Shown here piece by piece: positions 45,001 to 54,040 of a DNA stretch of 56,006 nucleotides (position 1 is the first letter of the stretch; each line of letters opens with the position of its first letter). The notes under the pieces were generated by a model. That model was not told the origin of the DNA and did no database searches. It was given only the letters and a program-made list of their open reading frames with translations. The position numbers were made by a program, and so were the translations under genes. Location: assembly GCF_937884665.1 (NCBI RefSeq), contig NZ_CAKZYF010000161.1, forward strand, positions 1 to 56,006, written 5' to 3'. This DNA is from an uncultured Allomuricauda sp. GTDB taxonomy: Bacteria; Bacteroidota; Bacteroidia; Flavobacteriales; Flavobacteriaceae.

Positions 45001-48000
45001 TATCAGTTTTTGGTAACAGATAGCCAGGGTTGTACCACAGAATCGAATGTCATCACCATTTCTCCCCCGGAAACCATCGCTGGTTCCGTTGTAGGAACGG
45101 ATACGCAGTGCGGCGATTTAAACAGTGGTATCGTGGAGTTGATACCGGATACTTCCCAAGGTGTTCCTCCTTATGAATATAGTAATGACGGTGGAACGAC
45201 CTTCGGAGCACAGAACATTTTCTCCGGATACGGTCCGGGCCTCCAAACGGGTTTTGTAATAAGGGACAGCAGAGGATGTGTAAGTCCGGTATATGATGTT
45301 ACCATAGGTGCCAGCGCTCCGCTGGATGCCACGGTTACTCCTGTTGATGCAGTATGTACGGCCAGCAATGTGGTTCAAGGATCAGTTTCCACTACGATAA
45401 ACAATGGAACGGGACCCTTTGATTATGAACTTTATGATGCTTCTGGAACTTTGGTGGCCGCTTCCACTGGGACAGCAAGTACCACTGTAAACTTTCCAAA
45501 TTTGGATATTGGAAATTATACTGTCGTAACAAGGGACTCAGAAGGATGTGAAGACCAGGATGAATTTATCATAGAGCAAAATCAGCTGGATTTGATACCC
45601 TTGGATACACCCCCAGCGGTTTGCTCCGGTTCAGCATTTACCTACACGGTCCAAGCTACTGGTGGAACTGCACCTTACGAGTTCCGATTAGTGGGGGATC
45701 CAGGTTTTACACCAGGTATTGGAGTTGGAAACGATATTTTTGATGTCACAGGGCTCGTTACTTTTGGAGTCACCTATTTCGTTGAGGTGCGGGATGCATT
45801 GGGTTGTACCTATATTGAACGCATCGACCCGATCACATCATTGAATCCCGTAACCGTTAACGCAGCGGCCAATACAATTTCCTGTGGAACCTCAGGGAAT
45901 GGTACAATTGATTATGAAGTAACTGGAATTACGCCAAGCCCAGGAGATTTTACCGTTACTTTGGAAAATACGGATACTGGAGCTACTATTTCAGGTCCAA
46001 CTCCATTCACAAATGAACCTATTCCTTTTAGTGATTCATTTACCGGTTTAGCGCCGGGGAACTACCAAATTATTGTTACAGATGATAATTCAGGTTGTAG
46101 TGCCAGTACTTTGGTTTTTATCGGAATCAGTAATCCAAACATCGCCATAGATAGTAATGTTCCCGCTACCTGTAACGCAGGTGCATTTGTCACGGTTCGT
46201 GGTTTTGGTAGCACCGGACCCTATCAATTTGCCTATGTCCCCACAGGAGATCCGGCACCTACCACCTTTACCTCGGACACTACCTACGAAATTGGGGCAC
46301 CATATCCCCAAGATTACGATTTTTACGTACAGGATGCCAACGGATGTACCGCTTTTACAACAATTACGGTAACGCAGGATGCCGGTGTACCTAACCCAAC
46401 GATTGACGTAACCAACCAGTGTACGGCAACTAGTGGGTATCAAATAGAGGTATTGTCCCCCCTGTCCACAGGTTCAGGCTTACCTGAAGAAACCTTTCAA
46501 TATGATATAGGGAGTGGATTCCAGGACAGTCCCAACTTTGTGGTACCCAATCCGGGAAGCTATGTAATTACGGTAAGAGATGGTAACGGGTGTACGAATA
46601 CGGTAAATGCAGACGTGTTCGATTTCTTTGCCATAACCGCGGATGCCACATCGCTCCCAACCTGTAATGCTGGCGATGGAGTTATCACGGTAAATACGAC
46701 TGGAGGAAGTGGAAACTTTGAGTATCAGCTCAGGGATGCCGGTACTTTGGCAAACATTGGTGCGCCACAAAGCGCCAATACCTTTACCAATGTATTGCCT
46801 GGTGATTATAATATATTGGTTACCGATTTGAGTTCCAATACGGCCCCTTTGTGTTCTGATGAGGCAATCGTAAACGTATCCACGGTGAATACTCCGGTAA
46901 TCACCGCTACTCCAAGTTCAGATATCACCTGTAACGGTGCCAATAACGGAACAATTTCAGTTGAACTACAACCCGGAAGTGATACGGACACTCCCTTGAG
47001 CTATATTTTGTATGACGGCGCAAGTACGACAGTGATTGCTGGACCACAAGCTATAGCAATATTTGATAATTTATCGCCAAACACGTATCAAGTAGAGGTG
47101 GTATCGGACAGAGGATGTACCGATCGCTCAGGGGATATAATCATCTCTGAACCAACGGCTCTTTTGGTCAATACTGTCAATACAGAATTCTTATGCGTGC
47201 CATCAAGCAACCAATTCAGTACGGCAACCATCACCATTTTTACAGATACCAATGGCGATGGTACTGGAACTGATACGGGAACTGGACCCTACACGTTCAG
47301 TATGAATGATGGTACTCCCCAGTTTGATGGAACCAATTTTCAAACAAGCAATACCTTCGAAGTCATTGATAACGGTACCGATCAAACCATAATATTGACT
47401 GCGAGAGATCAAAACGGATGCGAGGAAACAGCATCAGTGACCATTAATACACCCACGGATATCACTTTCAGCTTTAATGTAAACCAAATTACATGTGATG
47501 CATCCGGTACTGGTGTAAGCCCGGGTTCAATAGATATCATCATTAATGAAGGACCTGGAAACTATGAAGTGGAGATTTTACCGCTCGGTTCCGAACCAGC
47601 GCGGAGTTCCTCAGGAACCGATCGCGTAACGTGGGACATTTCAACCCCTGGCGATTACATTTTTGCGGTAACTGATGTTGGAAGTGGTGGATGTACCTAT
47701 CTGACACCAACTGTAAATATGCCCGAATACAACACTATTGAAGCTACCATTGCTGAGGTCCGACCCGTAACCTGTTTTAACGGTAGCGACGGGGAAATCA
47801 GTTTGGAGATAAACAATTATACAGGTCAGTACAATTATGAGGTCTTTTCTCGTGACAGTGGTGGCATTGAGACATCGACTGGTGTTACGGGTTCATTTGA
47901 TACAACTGCCCCAATCAATACACCAGAAATCATTACTGGACTACCAGCAGGAAACTTGGTGGTACATATAGAAGCGCTTGATACCCCTTTCTGCGATGTC

Positions 48001-50343
48001 ATCAGCAACGTGACCACAGTAAGATCTCCGGATAGGGCCTTGACCGTATCCACTATCCAGACTACTGAAGTTACCTGTAATGTTCCGGGATTCGGTGAAA
48101 TTACGGCCTCTGGGGATGGCGGATGGGGCAATTACGAGTATCAACTCATCGCTCCTGATGGAACTACGGTTTTGGTAGATTATCCAAATACAGATCCTGT
48201 TTTTCAAAACCTTTCCACTGGAACCTATACCGTCAATATTAGGGATGCCGAGGGATGTGAGTCCAGCAGCAGTATCAACTTACCGTTGCCTACCCCAATA
48301 ACTGCGGACATCCAAGTTGTACAGCCTTTACGATGTAACAATGATAATGACGGAATCATAGAAACATTCAATGTAGCTGGAGGTCAAGGACCTGGTAATT
48401 ACTTATATCAATTGAACCGAATTACGGATGGTAGCAACAGTGGTCTACAAACTACACCAACTTTTGCCAATCTATCGGCGGGAGAATATACCATTACCAT
48501 ATTTGACGGCTGGAACTGTAGTTTTACGACGGCACCTATTACCGTTCAAGACCCTGAAATCATCATCGCCGAGTTGGTGGAACTCCAACCCCCTGGATGC
48601 GGTGATTTGGGAAGAATGGAATTAACGGTTACCAATCCGGAATTAGGGGTGGACTATTTTTACAGGCGTTCAGGAACGGCCGATCCCTTTACACCCTTCG
48701 GTACGGGAATGACCAGTATCGAGATTACCGCAGATATTACCATCGACCCAGGTCCGTTCCAATATGATGTTCAGAATTCTAATGGATGTCCTTTTGAACT
48801 TTCAAATCAGATATCTTTGGACCCTGCGGCTCCATTGGTAATTGCGCTTGACCTGACAAATGCAACCATCAACTGTGCGGGCGAAGCCACGGGAATTATT
48901 CGTTCTGAAGCGTTTGGTGGTATTGGTAGCTATGTGTATACCCTTTTGGATTCAAATACACCACCAAATCCAACTGCCACAAATACGATAAGGCCTGCGC
49001 AAAGCTCAGGAATCTTTAGAAACTTGGGCCCGGGAACCTATTATGTATATGCTCAAAGTGGAGGTTGTGAGGCCATCTCCGATCCCATAGTCATTGAACC
49101 AAAACCACCTTTGGTGTTGGAATACTTGGAAGCAGTTCCGGTTTTGTGTGCCGGAGATAGCAATGGCCAAATTATAATAGAAGCAAGCGGGGGTACTGGG
49201 GCCATTCGTTATTCCATCACGGATAATCTGAGCGAATTCTTTGTTGGCGATGACCCCGTGCATCCAAACAGACGTACATTTACGGATTTGGCTCCGAGAA
49301 GCTATGATATTATTATCCAAGATGATTTGGGTTGTACCATAACCCAGACTGTAGAGATAACCCAACCTATGGAATTGGTGGCAGGCATAGTTGCAACCAC
49401 GCCTGAAACTTGTCTTGGTGATGCCGACGGTACTTTGACCCTAGGTGTTACAGGAGGAACTGCTCCGTACTATACCAGTGTGAATTCTACCGATGATGCG
49501 GATTTTGAGCAAAATGACACACTTTTCTTCGATAACCTAACAGGTGGGGAAACCTATGCTATTTTTGTTCGGGATGCCAATGGATGTCAAACCAACGTCA
49601 TTGCAGAAATTGGTCTGGGTATTGAAATTATGGCAGACCCGATAATCGAATACGGTTGTGAAGGGATTTTCCCAAATAGTACGACCACCGTTTCAATTCA
49701 GGACAGTTCGTTATTGCCCAATTTGTTGTTTTCCTTGGATGTTGAGGATATCCAGTTGGCCACAGATCAGCGTATTTTTCCAAATCTTCCTCCTGGAGAA
49801 CATACGGTTTACATTTACCATCAGAACGGATGTGTGACTTTTGTGGAATTTGTAATCGACGCGTATGAGCCCCTTGTTTTAGAAGCAGAAAAAACGGGTC
49901 CAGACGAGATTACCGCCACTGCATCTGGCGGATTCGGTGGATACGAGTACTTTTTCCAAGGTGAATCCACAGGAGAAAACAATGTGTTCAACATCATTGA
50001 AGATGCAACCGTGAACATAATGGTGGTGGACCAGAATGGTTGTGTGGCTAACTTTGTCCTGCCTTTTAATTTCGAAGGAATGCCCGATTTTCCGCCTTTC
50101 TTTACTCCGGACGGTGATAATATGAATGATTTCTGGTATCCAGAAAACCGCGAGTTTTTCCCTAATATTGATGTTATAATTTACGACCGTTATGGTCGCG
50201 TTGTAGCTCGTCTGGACCAAGTGCGGAAATGGGACGGCACGTATGAGGGTAGTCCGCTCCCAACAGGCGATTATTGGTATGTGGTTAATGCCAATGATAA
50301 TGAAAAACAGCGTTTCGTAGGACATTTCACACTTTTAAGGTAA
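42019..50343 (+). CDS. Giant SprB-like repeat adhesin with T9SS type B C-terminal sorting domain
   Basis: This 2774-residue secreted protein has an N-terminal signal region (YIYAVLFISASIYGTTVIA) and an N-terminal domain to about residue 260. About 28 tandem SprB-type repeats of 80-100 residues follow. Each has one or two Cys, a GGTAPYEF-like first half, an F..L..G.Y turn and an ending such as VTDANGC. The last ~85 residues (FFTPDGDNMNDFW, IDVIIYDRYGRVV, LPTGDYWYVV, GHFTLLR) form the gliding-motility-associated type B sorting signal for the type IX system. SprB of Flavobacterium moves along the cell surface as the gliding adhesin. This protein should be surface-attached and could act in gliding or adhesion. 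DNA copies of the DANGC codons recur, so repeat number may vary between strains. Confidence 0.92.
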   Translation: MFPRKTRHYIYAVLFISASIYGTTVIADTGVNGIFSKTVAILSESTTEVESTASKSQKKEEKITTGSVLNSAMFMTIVQGADEEVVCPNDGSTLGKFFLCGTSDVRTISLSQTGGSYEWQQLDPNTCAPTVIDDCPTINASCTWNTVGTAPTFNLSVAGEFRVRVDSGQYFYFKATSNPLDPQLIHEDIICGNPGRVEVTNVPAGYEYSLNSPGGPYQDDPFFDITAPGDYRVFARLKNVSSSACVFPSNSVTVQDLNINVDVTANDILCSGELGSIDVQVSGVPGFYTYRLIKNGVTVDTFGPDASDSYTFANVGSGIYSIRVETNDCSETITTDINGDMIEIGSGISPLDVSATASDSFGCGATSIDVDITTSGGTAPYRFSVDGGPFGATYTGTTSFAVTTPATYAILVEDANGCQRSASVDVPDIPPPTFTITEEDANCGGSNNGRITVNIVNGFGYEIQYSMDNGATYQISNVFSNLAPGTYDIVLRYEQDSFSCTTAPQSATVGTPSNISATANPDSVPTCLNETGGQITISGVSGGTAPYEFSIGSGFGTNPVFPNLGVGTYTPLIRDANGCVQPLPDIVFNSLNKPTDLDFAISSLNCATTTATIDVTVTDGTAPYTYEIVAPAGSAVNNGTNNSFAALGLGTYTFRVTDAEGCSYDENFAITDISSIGVQAQQTRVVTCVGDSDGEGRYLVDGFNTTYSYSIDGGPLFTGQTASIIPLTGLSAGNYTISVTDEDTNCTDTATLVIEEPATAFAISSLDVTAMSCQNGNIGAVRVNTVGGWGGNRYTLEQPDGTTRGPKNGSLFSNLSQDGLYQVSVTDANGCTVTDSFTLTSLDVPTLTLDTGASDLCYDNFTAATLVVNAALGAAPYQYRINGGPLGASNTFSGLTPGTYTIEVVDANDCRDTLTRTIEPQVMANASIIQELDCAGPPAQIQVDISNGYTSGGNYDIYEVSINGAAYTSDNNNITGNSFIYNIPNDGSITADTTYQFLVTDSQGCTTESNVITISPPETIAGSVVGTDTQCGDLNSGIVELIPDTSQGVPPYEYSNDGGTTFGAQNIFSGYGPGLQTGFVIRDSRGCVSPVYDVTIGASAPLDATVTPVDAVCTASNVVQGSVSTTINNGTGPFDYELYDASGTLVAASTGTASTTVNFPNLDIGNYTVVTRDSEGCEDQDEFIIEQNQLDLIPLDTPPAVCSGSAFTYTVQATGGTAPYEFRLVGDPGFTPGIGVGNDIFDVTGLVTFGVTYFVEVRDALGCTYIERIDPITSLNPVTVNAAANTISCGTSGNGTIDYEVTGITPSPGDFTVTLENTDTGATISGPTPFTNEPIPFSDSFTGLAPGNYQIIVTDDNSGCSASTLVFIGISNPNIAIDSNVPATCNAGAFVTVRGFGSTGPYQFAYVPTGDPAPTTFTSDTTYEIGAPYPQDYDFYVQDANGCTAFTTITVTQDAGVPNPTIDVTNQCTATSGYQIEVLSPLSTGSGLPEETFQYDIGSGFQDSPNFVVPNPGSYVITVRDGNGCTNTVNADVFDFFAITADATSLPTCNAGDGVITVNTTGGSGNFEYQLRDAGTLANIGAPQSANTFTNVLPGDYNILVTDLSSNTAPLCSDEAIVNVSTVNTPVITATPSSDITCNGANNGTISVELQPGSDTDTPLSYILYDGASTTVIAGPQAIAIFDNLSPNTYQVEVVSDRGCTDRSGDIIISEPTALLVNTVNTEFLCVPSSNQFSTATITIFTDTNGDGTGTDTGTGPYTFSMNDGTPQFDGTNFQTSNTFEVIDNGTDQTIILTARDQNGCEETASVTINTPTDITFSFNVNQITCDASGTGVSPGSIDIIINEGPGNYEVEILPLGSEPARSSSGTDRVTWDISTPGDYIFAVTDVGSGGCTYLTPTVNMPEYNTIEATIAEVRPVTCFNGSDGEISLEINNYTGQYNYEVFSRDSGGIETSTGVTGSFDTTAPINTPEIITGLPAGNLVVHIEALDTPFCDVISNVTTVRSPDRALTVSTIQTTEVTCNVPGFGEITASGDGGWGNYEYQLIAPDGTTVLVDYPNTDPVFQNLSTGTYTVNIRDAEGCESSSSINLPLPTPITADIQVVQPLRCNNDNDGIIETFNVAGGQGPGNYLYQLNRITDGSNSGLQTTPTFANLSAGEYTITIFDGWNCSFTTAPITVQDPEIIIAELVELQPPGCGDLGRMELTVTNPELGVDYFYRRSGTADPFTPFGTGMTSIEITADITIDPGPFQYDVQNSNGCPFELSNQISLDPAAPLVIALDLTNATINCAGEATGIIRSEAFGGIGSYVYTLLDSNTPPNPTATNTIRPAQSSGIFRNLGPGTYYVYAQSGGCEAISDPIVIEPKPPLVLEYLEAVPVLCAGDSNGQIIIEASGGTGAIRYSITDNLSEFFVGDDPVHPNRRTFTDLAPRSYDIIIQDDLGCTITQTVEITQPMELVAGIVATTPETCLGDADGTLTLGVTGGTAPYYTSVNSTDDADFEQNDTLFFDNLTGGETYAIFVRDANGCQTNVIAEIGLGIEIMADPIIEYGCEGIFPNSTTTVSIQDSSLLPNLLFSLDVEDIQLATDQRIFPNLPPGEHTVYIYHQNGCVTFVEFVIDAYEPLVLEAEKTGPDEITATASGGFGGYEYFFQGESTGENNVFNIIEDATVNIMVVDQNGCVANFVLPFNFEGMPDFPPFFTPDGDNMNDFWYPENREFFPNIDVIIYDRYGRVVARLDQVRKWDGTYEGSPLPTGDYWYVVNANDNEKQRFVGHFTLLR

Positions 50344-50474
50344 TCCAAAGCGTTTTTTACTATATTTAAGCCTAATTGTAAACCAACCGTTTTCCAACAA
50401 AAACAACGACCTAAGTTCTTTTGACTTTCGTGAAAGTGATTGGGCGAACGTCAATAAGTGTAGCGAGAAACCAC

Positions 50475-50771
50475 ATGGACAAAAATGTAAATCCCAAAAT
50501 TGCATCATTCTTATATGATGAAACCCTGAACCTGGAGTATTCTATTTTTCATTTGAACCTATACCTTAATGGATTTGGAGAAGCAGATAAACCTTACAAA
50601 ATTGATTATCAGACTGTACTTACCAGTTATTATTTGTGGGGTGGGCACGATTTAGAAGAATTTTGTCAAGACCAAACGGTGAGCTACTTTTTAATGAACC
50701 CATTAAATGATTCACCAGAGGCAAGAGAAGCGTTGAGTTTGGAAATACGTGAGTTTTTATCTGGAAAATAA
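50475..50771 (+). CDS. Small protein of unknown function after the giant adhesin
   Basis: This 98-residue cytoplasmic-looking protein has no signal peptide, starting MDKNVNPKIASFLYDETLNL and rich in Tyr, Leu and acidic residues. I do not recognise a domain. I took the ATG at 50475; the longer frame from a TTG at 50421 adds residues without a plausible start. It lies 131 bases after the adhesin stop on the same strand and before the tRNA-Pro gene, so it could be co-transcribed with the adhesin or free-standing. Codon use looks like its neighbours. Confidence 0.55.
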   Translation: MDKNVNPKIASFLYDETLNLEYSIFHLNLYLNGFGEADKPYKIDYQTVLTSYYLWGGHDLEEFCQDQTVSYFLMNPLNDSPEAREALSLEIREFLSGK

Positions 50772-50806
50772 AGAGGGTTCTTTTCGCAACCGTACTTGGA
50801 AAAGCG

Positions 50807-50836
50807 TTTTATAATTCGGTAAAATTTATATTTTTG
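50807..50836 (+). promoter_or_regulatory. Promoter of tRNA-Pro
   Basis: TTTT at 50807-50810 and TATTTTTG at 50829-50836 are spaced 18 bases apart and match the Bacteroidota -33/-7 pattern (TTTG and TAnnTTTG). The -7 box ends 11 bases before the first base of the mature tRNA. Confidence 0.6.
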
Positions 50837-50847
50837 CAAACCCGATT

Positions 50848-50921
50848 CGGGATGTGGCGCAGTCTGGTAGCGTACACGCATGGGGTGCGTGTGGTCGCTG
50901 GTTCGAATCCAGTCATCCCGA
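50848..50921 (+). tRNA. tRNA-Pro (anticodon GGG)
   Basis: A complete 74-base cloverleaf is visible. The acceptor stem CGGGATG pairs with CATCCCG (50914-50920) and is followed by discriminator A. The anticodon stem CACGC/GCGTG encloses the loop ATGGGGT, giving anticodon GGG for CCC and CCU codons. The T arm has GGTTCGAATCC. The C1-G72 pair and A73 are proline identity features. CCA is not encoded, as is common in Bacteroidota. Confidence 0.96.
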
Positions 50922-50935
50922 CAAGTTAAATCGAT

Positions 50936-50979
50936 AAAGGTTTTCCTTGAGAAAGTCTTCTTTCTTAAGGAAAACCTTT
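50936..50979 (+). terminator. Long hairpin after tRNA-Pro
   Basis: A 20-base arm at 50936-50955 is complementary to 50960-50979 with a single G-U pair and a four-base TCTT loop. It starts 15 bases after the tRNA. The following sequence (CGTTTCTAAC) has only a short T run, so it is a strong stem but not a perfect intrinsic terminator. It most likely ends the tRNA transcript, in both directions if needed. Confidence 0.7.
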
Positions 50980-51172
50980 CGTTTCTAACACGTAAAAATA
51001 ACTTGGATTAGTAGCATATTCCGTCTACATAATTACAGCAAGCCTCTTCCGTTTTTCTCTTTTGACTTTAAGAATACATTTTAACTATTCCAAATACGCG
51101 GAATTCTATGGGTATTGAAAACAGGGGCTATAGTAGAATTTTAGTATTTTAACAGGTGTAAGTCCATATTTT
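50980..51172. other. Intergenic region before the CHAT gene
   Basis: These 193 bases hold the promoter region of the CHAT-domain gene. I see no clear TAnnTTTG box. TAGTATTTTA at 51140-51149 is only a loose match. No small gene or repeat was recognised. Confidence 0.3.
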
Positions 51173-54040
51173 ATGACCCCATACAAATTGTATCTTTTTT
51201 GCATCGCTTTTACCTTGGTTGTCTTCTGTTCATTGTTGCAAGGTCAAAATTTAGACACCTTGACCTTAAATAAACATCTTCAAGAGTTAGACGAGATTTG
51301 GGATACGGGTGATTATCGAAAGGGTATAGCCATGAATACCAAAATGCTCGAAAAAGTGAGCAGAACAGATTCCAATGCCTTGCGTAAGTTGTATAACGAA
51401 CAGGGTAGATTTTATATGAACCTTGGAATAATGGATAGTATTTTGCCTAATGCAAAAAAGGCATATTCCTATTCCTCAGCAAGGACTCCGATTTTGGATA
51501 AAGCGGATTATCTAAACTTAATAGGTGCTGGGTTCTATCGCTTGAATCAAATGGATAGTGCGGAGGTAAATTACCTGAAATCACTGAAGTTGAAAAAAAG
51601 AGGCAAAGCACCAAATGAGCGTCTAGCGGTATCCAATTACAATTTGTCGCTTTTCTATTTGGTCAACTCCAAATATGATAAAGCGGTCTTATATGGGACG
51701 AACGCCCTGGATTACCTAAAGGAGGAAGAAGAAGAGGATGACTTTAAGGCCGATATCTACTTAGCACTTTCGGGTAGTTCAATGAATAGAGGTGATTTAA
51801 CCATGGCAGAGGAATATTCCAGATTAGCAGTTAGTTATGGGGTATTGGGCTATGGAGAATATCATCCAAGAATGGGCCTTATCTATATGGGCGCTGGAGC
51901 CATCGATGGAGAACTAGGGCAAACGAAAAAGGCGGTTGACTATAATGAAAAAGCGGTTAGAATAATCGAGGAAAGCTACGGGAAACAAAGCTTTTTTCTT
52001 TTGGAATTGTTAGTGAATTTAGCTCTTGAGTATGAAATACTGGGCAATCTGGAAAAGGCTAAAGCATGTTATCAACGGGCTTCTGCAATTACCAAGTATC
52101 TGGACCATAAAGAAAGTACCGCCATGGTAACTGCATGTTGGGCAGATTTTTTAATGGGACATGAACTAGAGAATCCGAAAATTGAAGGTATGCTTACAAA
52201 TGCTCTAGAGGATTATAAAAAAACCTATGGAGATTTACACTTAAAAGTTTCGGAAACCTATTTAAGGCTAGCAAAATACCATAGCTCCAAAAGAGGGTAT
52301 ACTAAGGCCTTACTTTACTTGGATGATGCGAAGGAATCTATAGGGGACTTTAAAGGTTTTGAAAAGGAAGTACCTCTAAACCCGCGAGTTGCAATTAAAA
52401 TCATTCGTCTTCGTATAAAGGTTTATTTGGACCAATACCATGATAAAGGCGCTACTGAACCCTTGTTGGCAGCCAATAATTTGATTGCACCAGCACTCTT
52501 ATTAGCACAAAATTTTGTACATGATCTGTCATCAGAAGAGTCTATAGTACAAGCGCAGGAACTACTAAATGGTTTATATGAAGTCATTTTAGAGGCATTA
52601 TACGAGCTGTCCAAGATAGATTCTGAAAAGAACCATAATGACTTACTTTTAAAAACATTTGAACTGGGTAATAGCAATTCATTGTTATTATCTATCCTGG
52701 AATCCGAACTGAAATTGCGGTCCAACGCTCCTGATTCGGTTTTAAAGGCTGAGGAACAATCCAGAAAGGAATTATTGAAATTAAAGGAAAAACTGGAAAG
52801 TCCAGAAGCATCAGAAATTTCCAGTGTTGAACTTTCAAAACTTTACGAGGAGTATTTGGAAAAACGACAGTTACAAGATAGTCTTAAGCGTAAAGTTTTT
52901 GCTTCCGTACCTGCGCACAAGAAATTGGTTCAAGCCTACAATCCTGAAATCATGACCGGAATTCTTAATGAATTGGACCAGAACCAACAGGTGGTCCATT
53001 ATTTTATGGGAGAGCGAAATTTATACTACCTTCTTCTCTCAAAAGGAAGTTTTAGTTTTAACAAAAGGGCGATCACACAGGAAAGGAAGGACCAACTATT
53101 GAACCTAACTTCTGATTACCGAAGTGCTAAATCATTTATGCCAAGCGAGGACTTTTTTAATTGGTTGGGACTTAATGAATTGAACGAAAACAAAAAAGCG
53201 CTTTTGATCATCCCAAACAATATTTTGGGATACCTTCCTTTTGAAACACTTCAAAATAAGGATGGGGAGATGTTGATGCAACATTATGCGATAAGCTATG
53301 GTTCTTCCTTACAATTGGTCAGACAACTATCCCGAAAAGAACAAAACAATACGAAAAGTTGGGCTGGTTTTTTTACCACCGATGAATCCAATGTCCAATT
53401 AAAGGCCGCCAACACGGAAATTGTCGAGATATCGAGGCTACTGAAAGGAGATGTATATCAGGATGATGAAGCTAAGAAAAAAGAACTTTTTAATGCGATT
53501 TCAACCTATGATATAGTGCATTTGGCGGTGCATAGTGAAGTGGATGAAAACAATCCCTTGTTCAGCAAAATCTATTTTAACGGAGAAGTGGTAAACGCGG
53601 CAGACATTTATGGAAGCTCCATTTCGTCCAAAATGGTGGTTTTGAGTTCTTGCGAGAGTGGTACGGGCGAGCTTAAAAAAGGGGAGGGAGTCATGAGCTT
53701 ATCCAGGGCCTTTACCTATGCTGGAGCAGCAAGTACAGTAGTAAGTCTCTGGGAAGTGCCCGATAAAGAGACTGCTAAGGTCATGACGTTGTTTTACCAG
53801 CATTTAAAACAGGGCAAAGCTAAAGATGTAGCGCTTCGAGATGCCAAATTGGAATATTTGGACACTACAGAGGATACCCTTTTAAAGCACCCCTATTATT
53901 GGGCTGGATTTGTGGTCACTGGTGACACATCACCTTTGTTTTCGAAAACAATGAATCCATGGTGGATTATATGCAGTTTCGGAATATTTATCGTTGGTTT
54001 TCTGGTATACCAAAAAAAACGCTTAGTTAAGGCTGCGTAA
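51173..54040 (+). CDS. Secreted TPR-CHAT protein (caspase-like), tail-anchored
   Basis: This 955-residue protein has a signal peptide (LFCIAFTLVVFCSLLQGQ). A TPR-rich region (about 30-470) follows, for example YYxLNQMDSAEVNYLKSLKL-like and TKKAVDYNEKAVRIIEESYG units, then a coiled-coil segment (about 525-590). A CHAT domain covers about 640-915. The peptidase dyad is present: His787 in HLAVHSEVDE and Cys827 in LSSCESGTGELKKGEG. A C-terminal membrane helix (WWIICSFGIFIVGFLVY) is followed by a basic end, so the enzyme should sit in the periplasm tethered to the inner membrane. CHAT proteins are caspase-related cysteine peptidases, often controlled by their TPR part. It converges on the anti-sigma-like gene with an 18-base overlap. 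Confidence 0.88.
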   Translation: MTPYKLYLFCIAFTLVVFCSLLQGQNLDTLTLNKHLQELDEIWDTGDYRKGIAMNTKMLEKVSRTDSNALRKLYNEQGRFYMNLGIMDSILPNAKKAYSYSSARTPILDKADYLNLIGAGFYRLNQMDSAEVNYLKSLKLKKRGKAPNERLAVSNYNLSLFYLVNSKYDKAVLYGTNALDYLKEEEEEDDFKADIYLALSGSSMNRGDLTMAEEYSRLAVSYGVLGYGEYHPRMGLIYMGAGAIDGELGQTKKAVDYNEKAVRIIEESYGKQSFFLLELLVNLALEYEILGNLEKAKACYQRASAITKYLDHKESTAMVTACWADFLMGHELENPKIEGMLTNALEDYKKTYGDLHLKVSETYLRLAKYHSSKRGYTKALLYLDDAKESIGDFKGFEKEVPLNPRVAIKIIRLRIKVYLDQYHDKGATEPLLAANNLIAPALLLAQNFVHDLSSEESIVQAQELLNGLYEVILEALYELSKIDSEKNHNDLLLKTFELGNSNSLLLSILESELKLRSNAPDSVLKAEEQSRKELLKLKEKLESPEASEISSVELSKLYEEYLEKRQLQDSLKRKVFASVPAHKKLVQAYNPEIMTGILNELDQNQQVVHYFMGERNLYYLLLSKGSFSFNKRAITQERKDQLLNLTSDYRSAKSFMPSEDFFNWLGLNELNENKKALLIIPNNILGYLPFETLQNKDGEMLMQHYAISYGSSLQLVRQLSRKEQNNTKSWAGFFTTDESNVQLKAANTEIVEISRLLKGDVYQDDEAKKKELFNAISTYDIVHLAVHSEVDENNPLFSKIYFNGEVVNAADIYGSSISSKMVVLSSCESGTGELKKGEGVMSLSRAFTYAGAASTVVSLWEVPDKETAKVMTLFYQHLKQGKAKDVALRDAKLEYLDTTEDTLLKHPYYWAGFVVTGDTSPLFSKTMNPWWIICSFGIFIVGFLVYQKKRLVKAA

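Noticed and set aside
42019..50343. Repeated DNA in the giant gene considered as a CRISPR or satellite array
   Set aside because: The repeats are protein-level SprB units of 80-100 residues in one intact frame, with divergent DNA and no constant spacer pattern.
51173..54040. TPR-CHAT protein considered as the partner of a type III-E CRISPR (Cas7-11) system
   Set aside because: No Cas7-11, Cas1 or repeat array is present, and this protein has a signal peptide and a membrane tail, so it is periplasmic rather than cytoplasmic.
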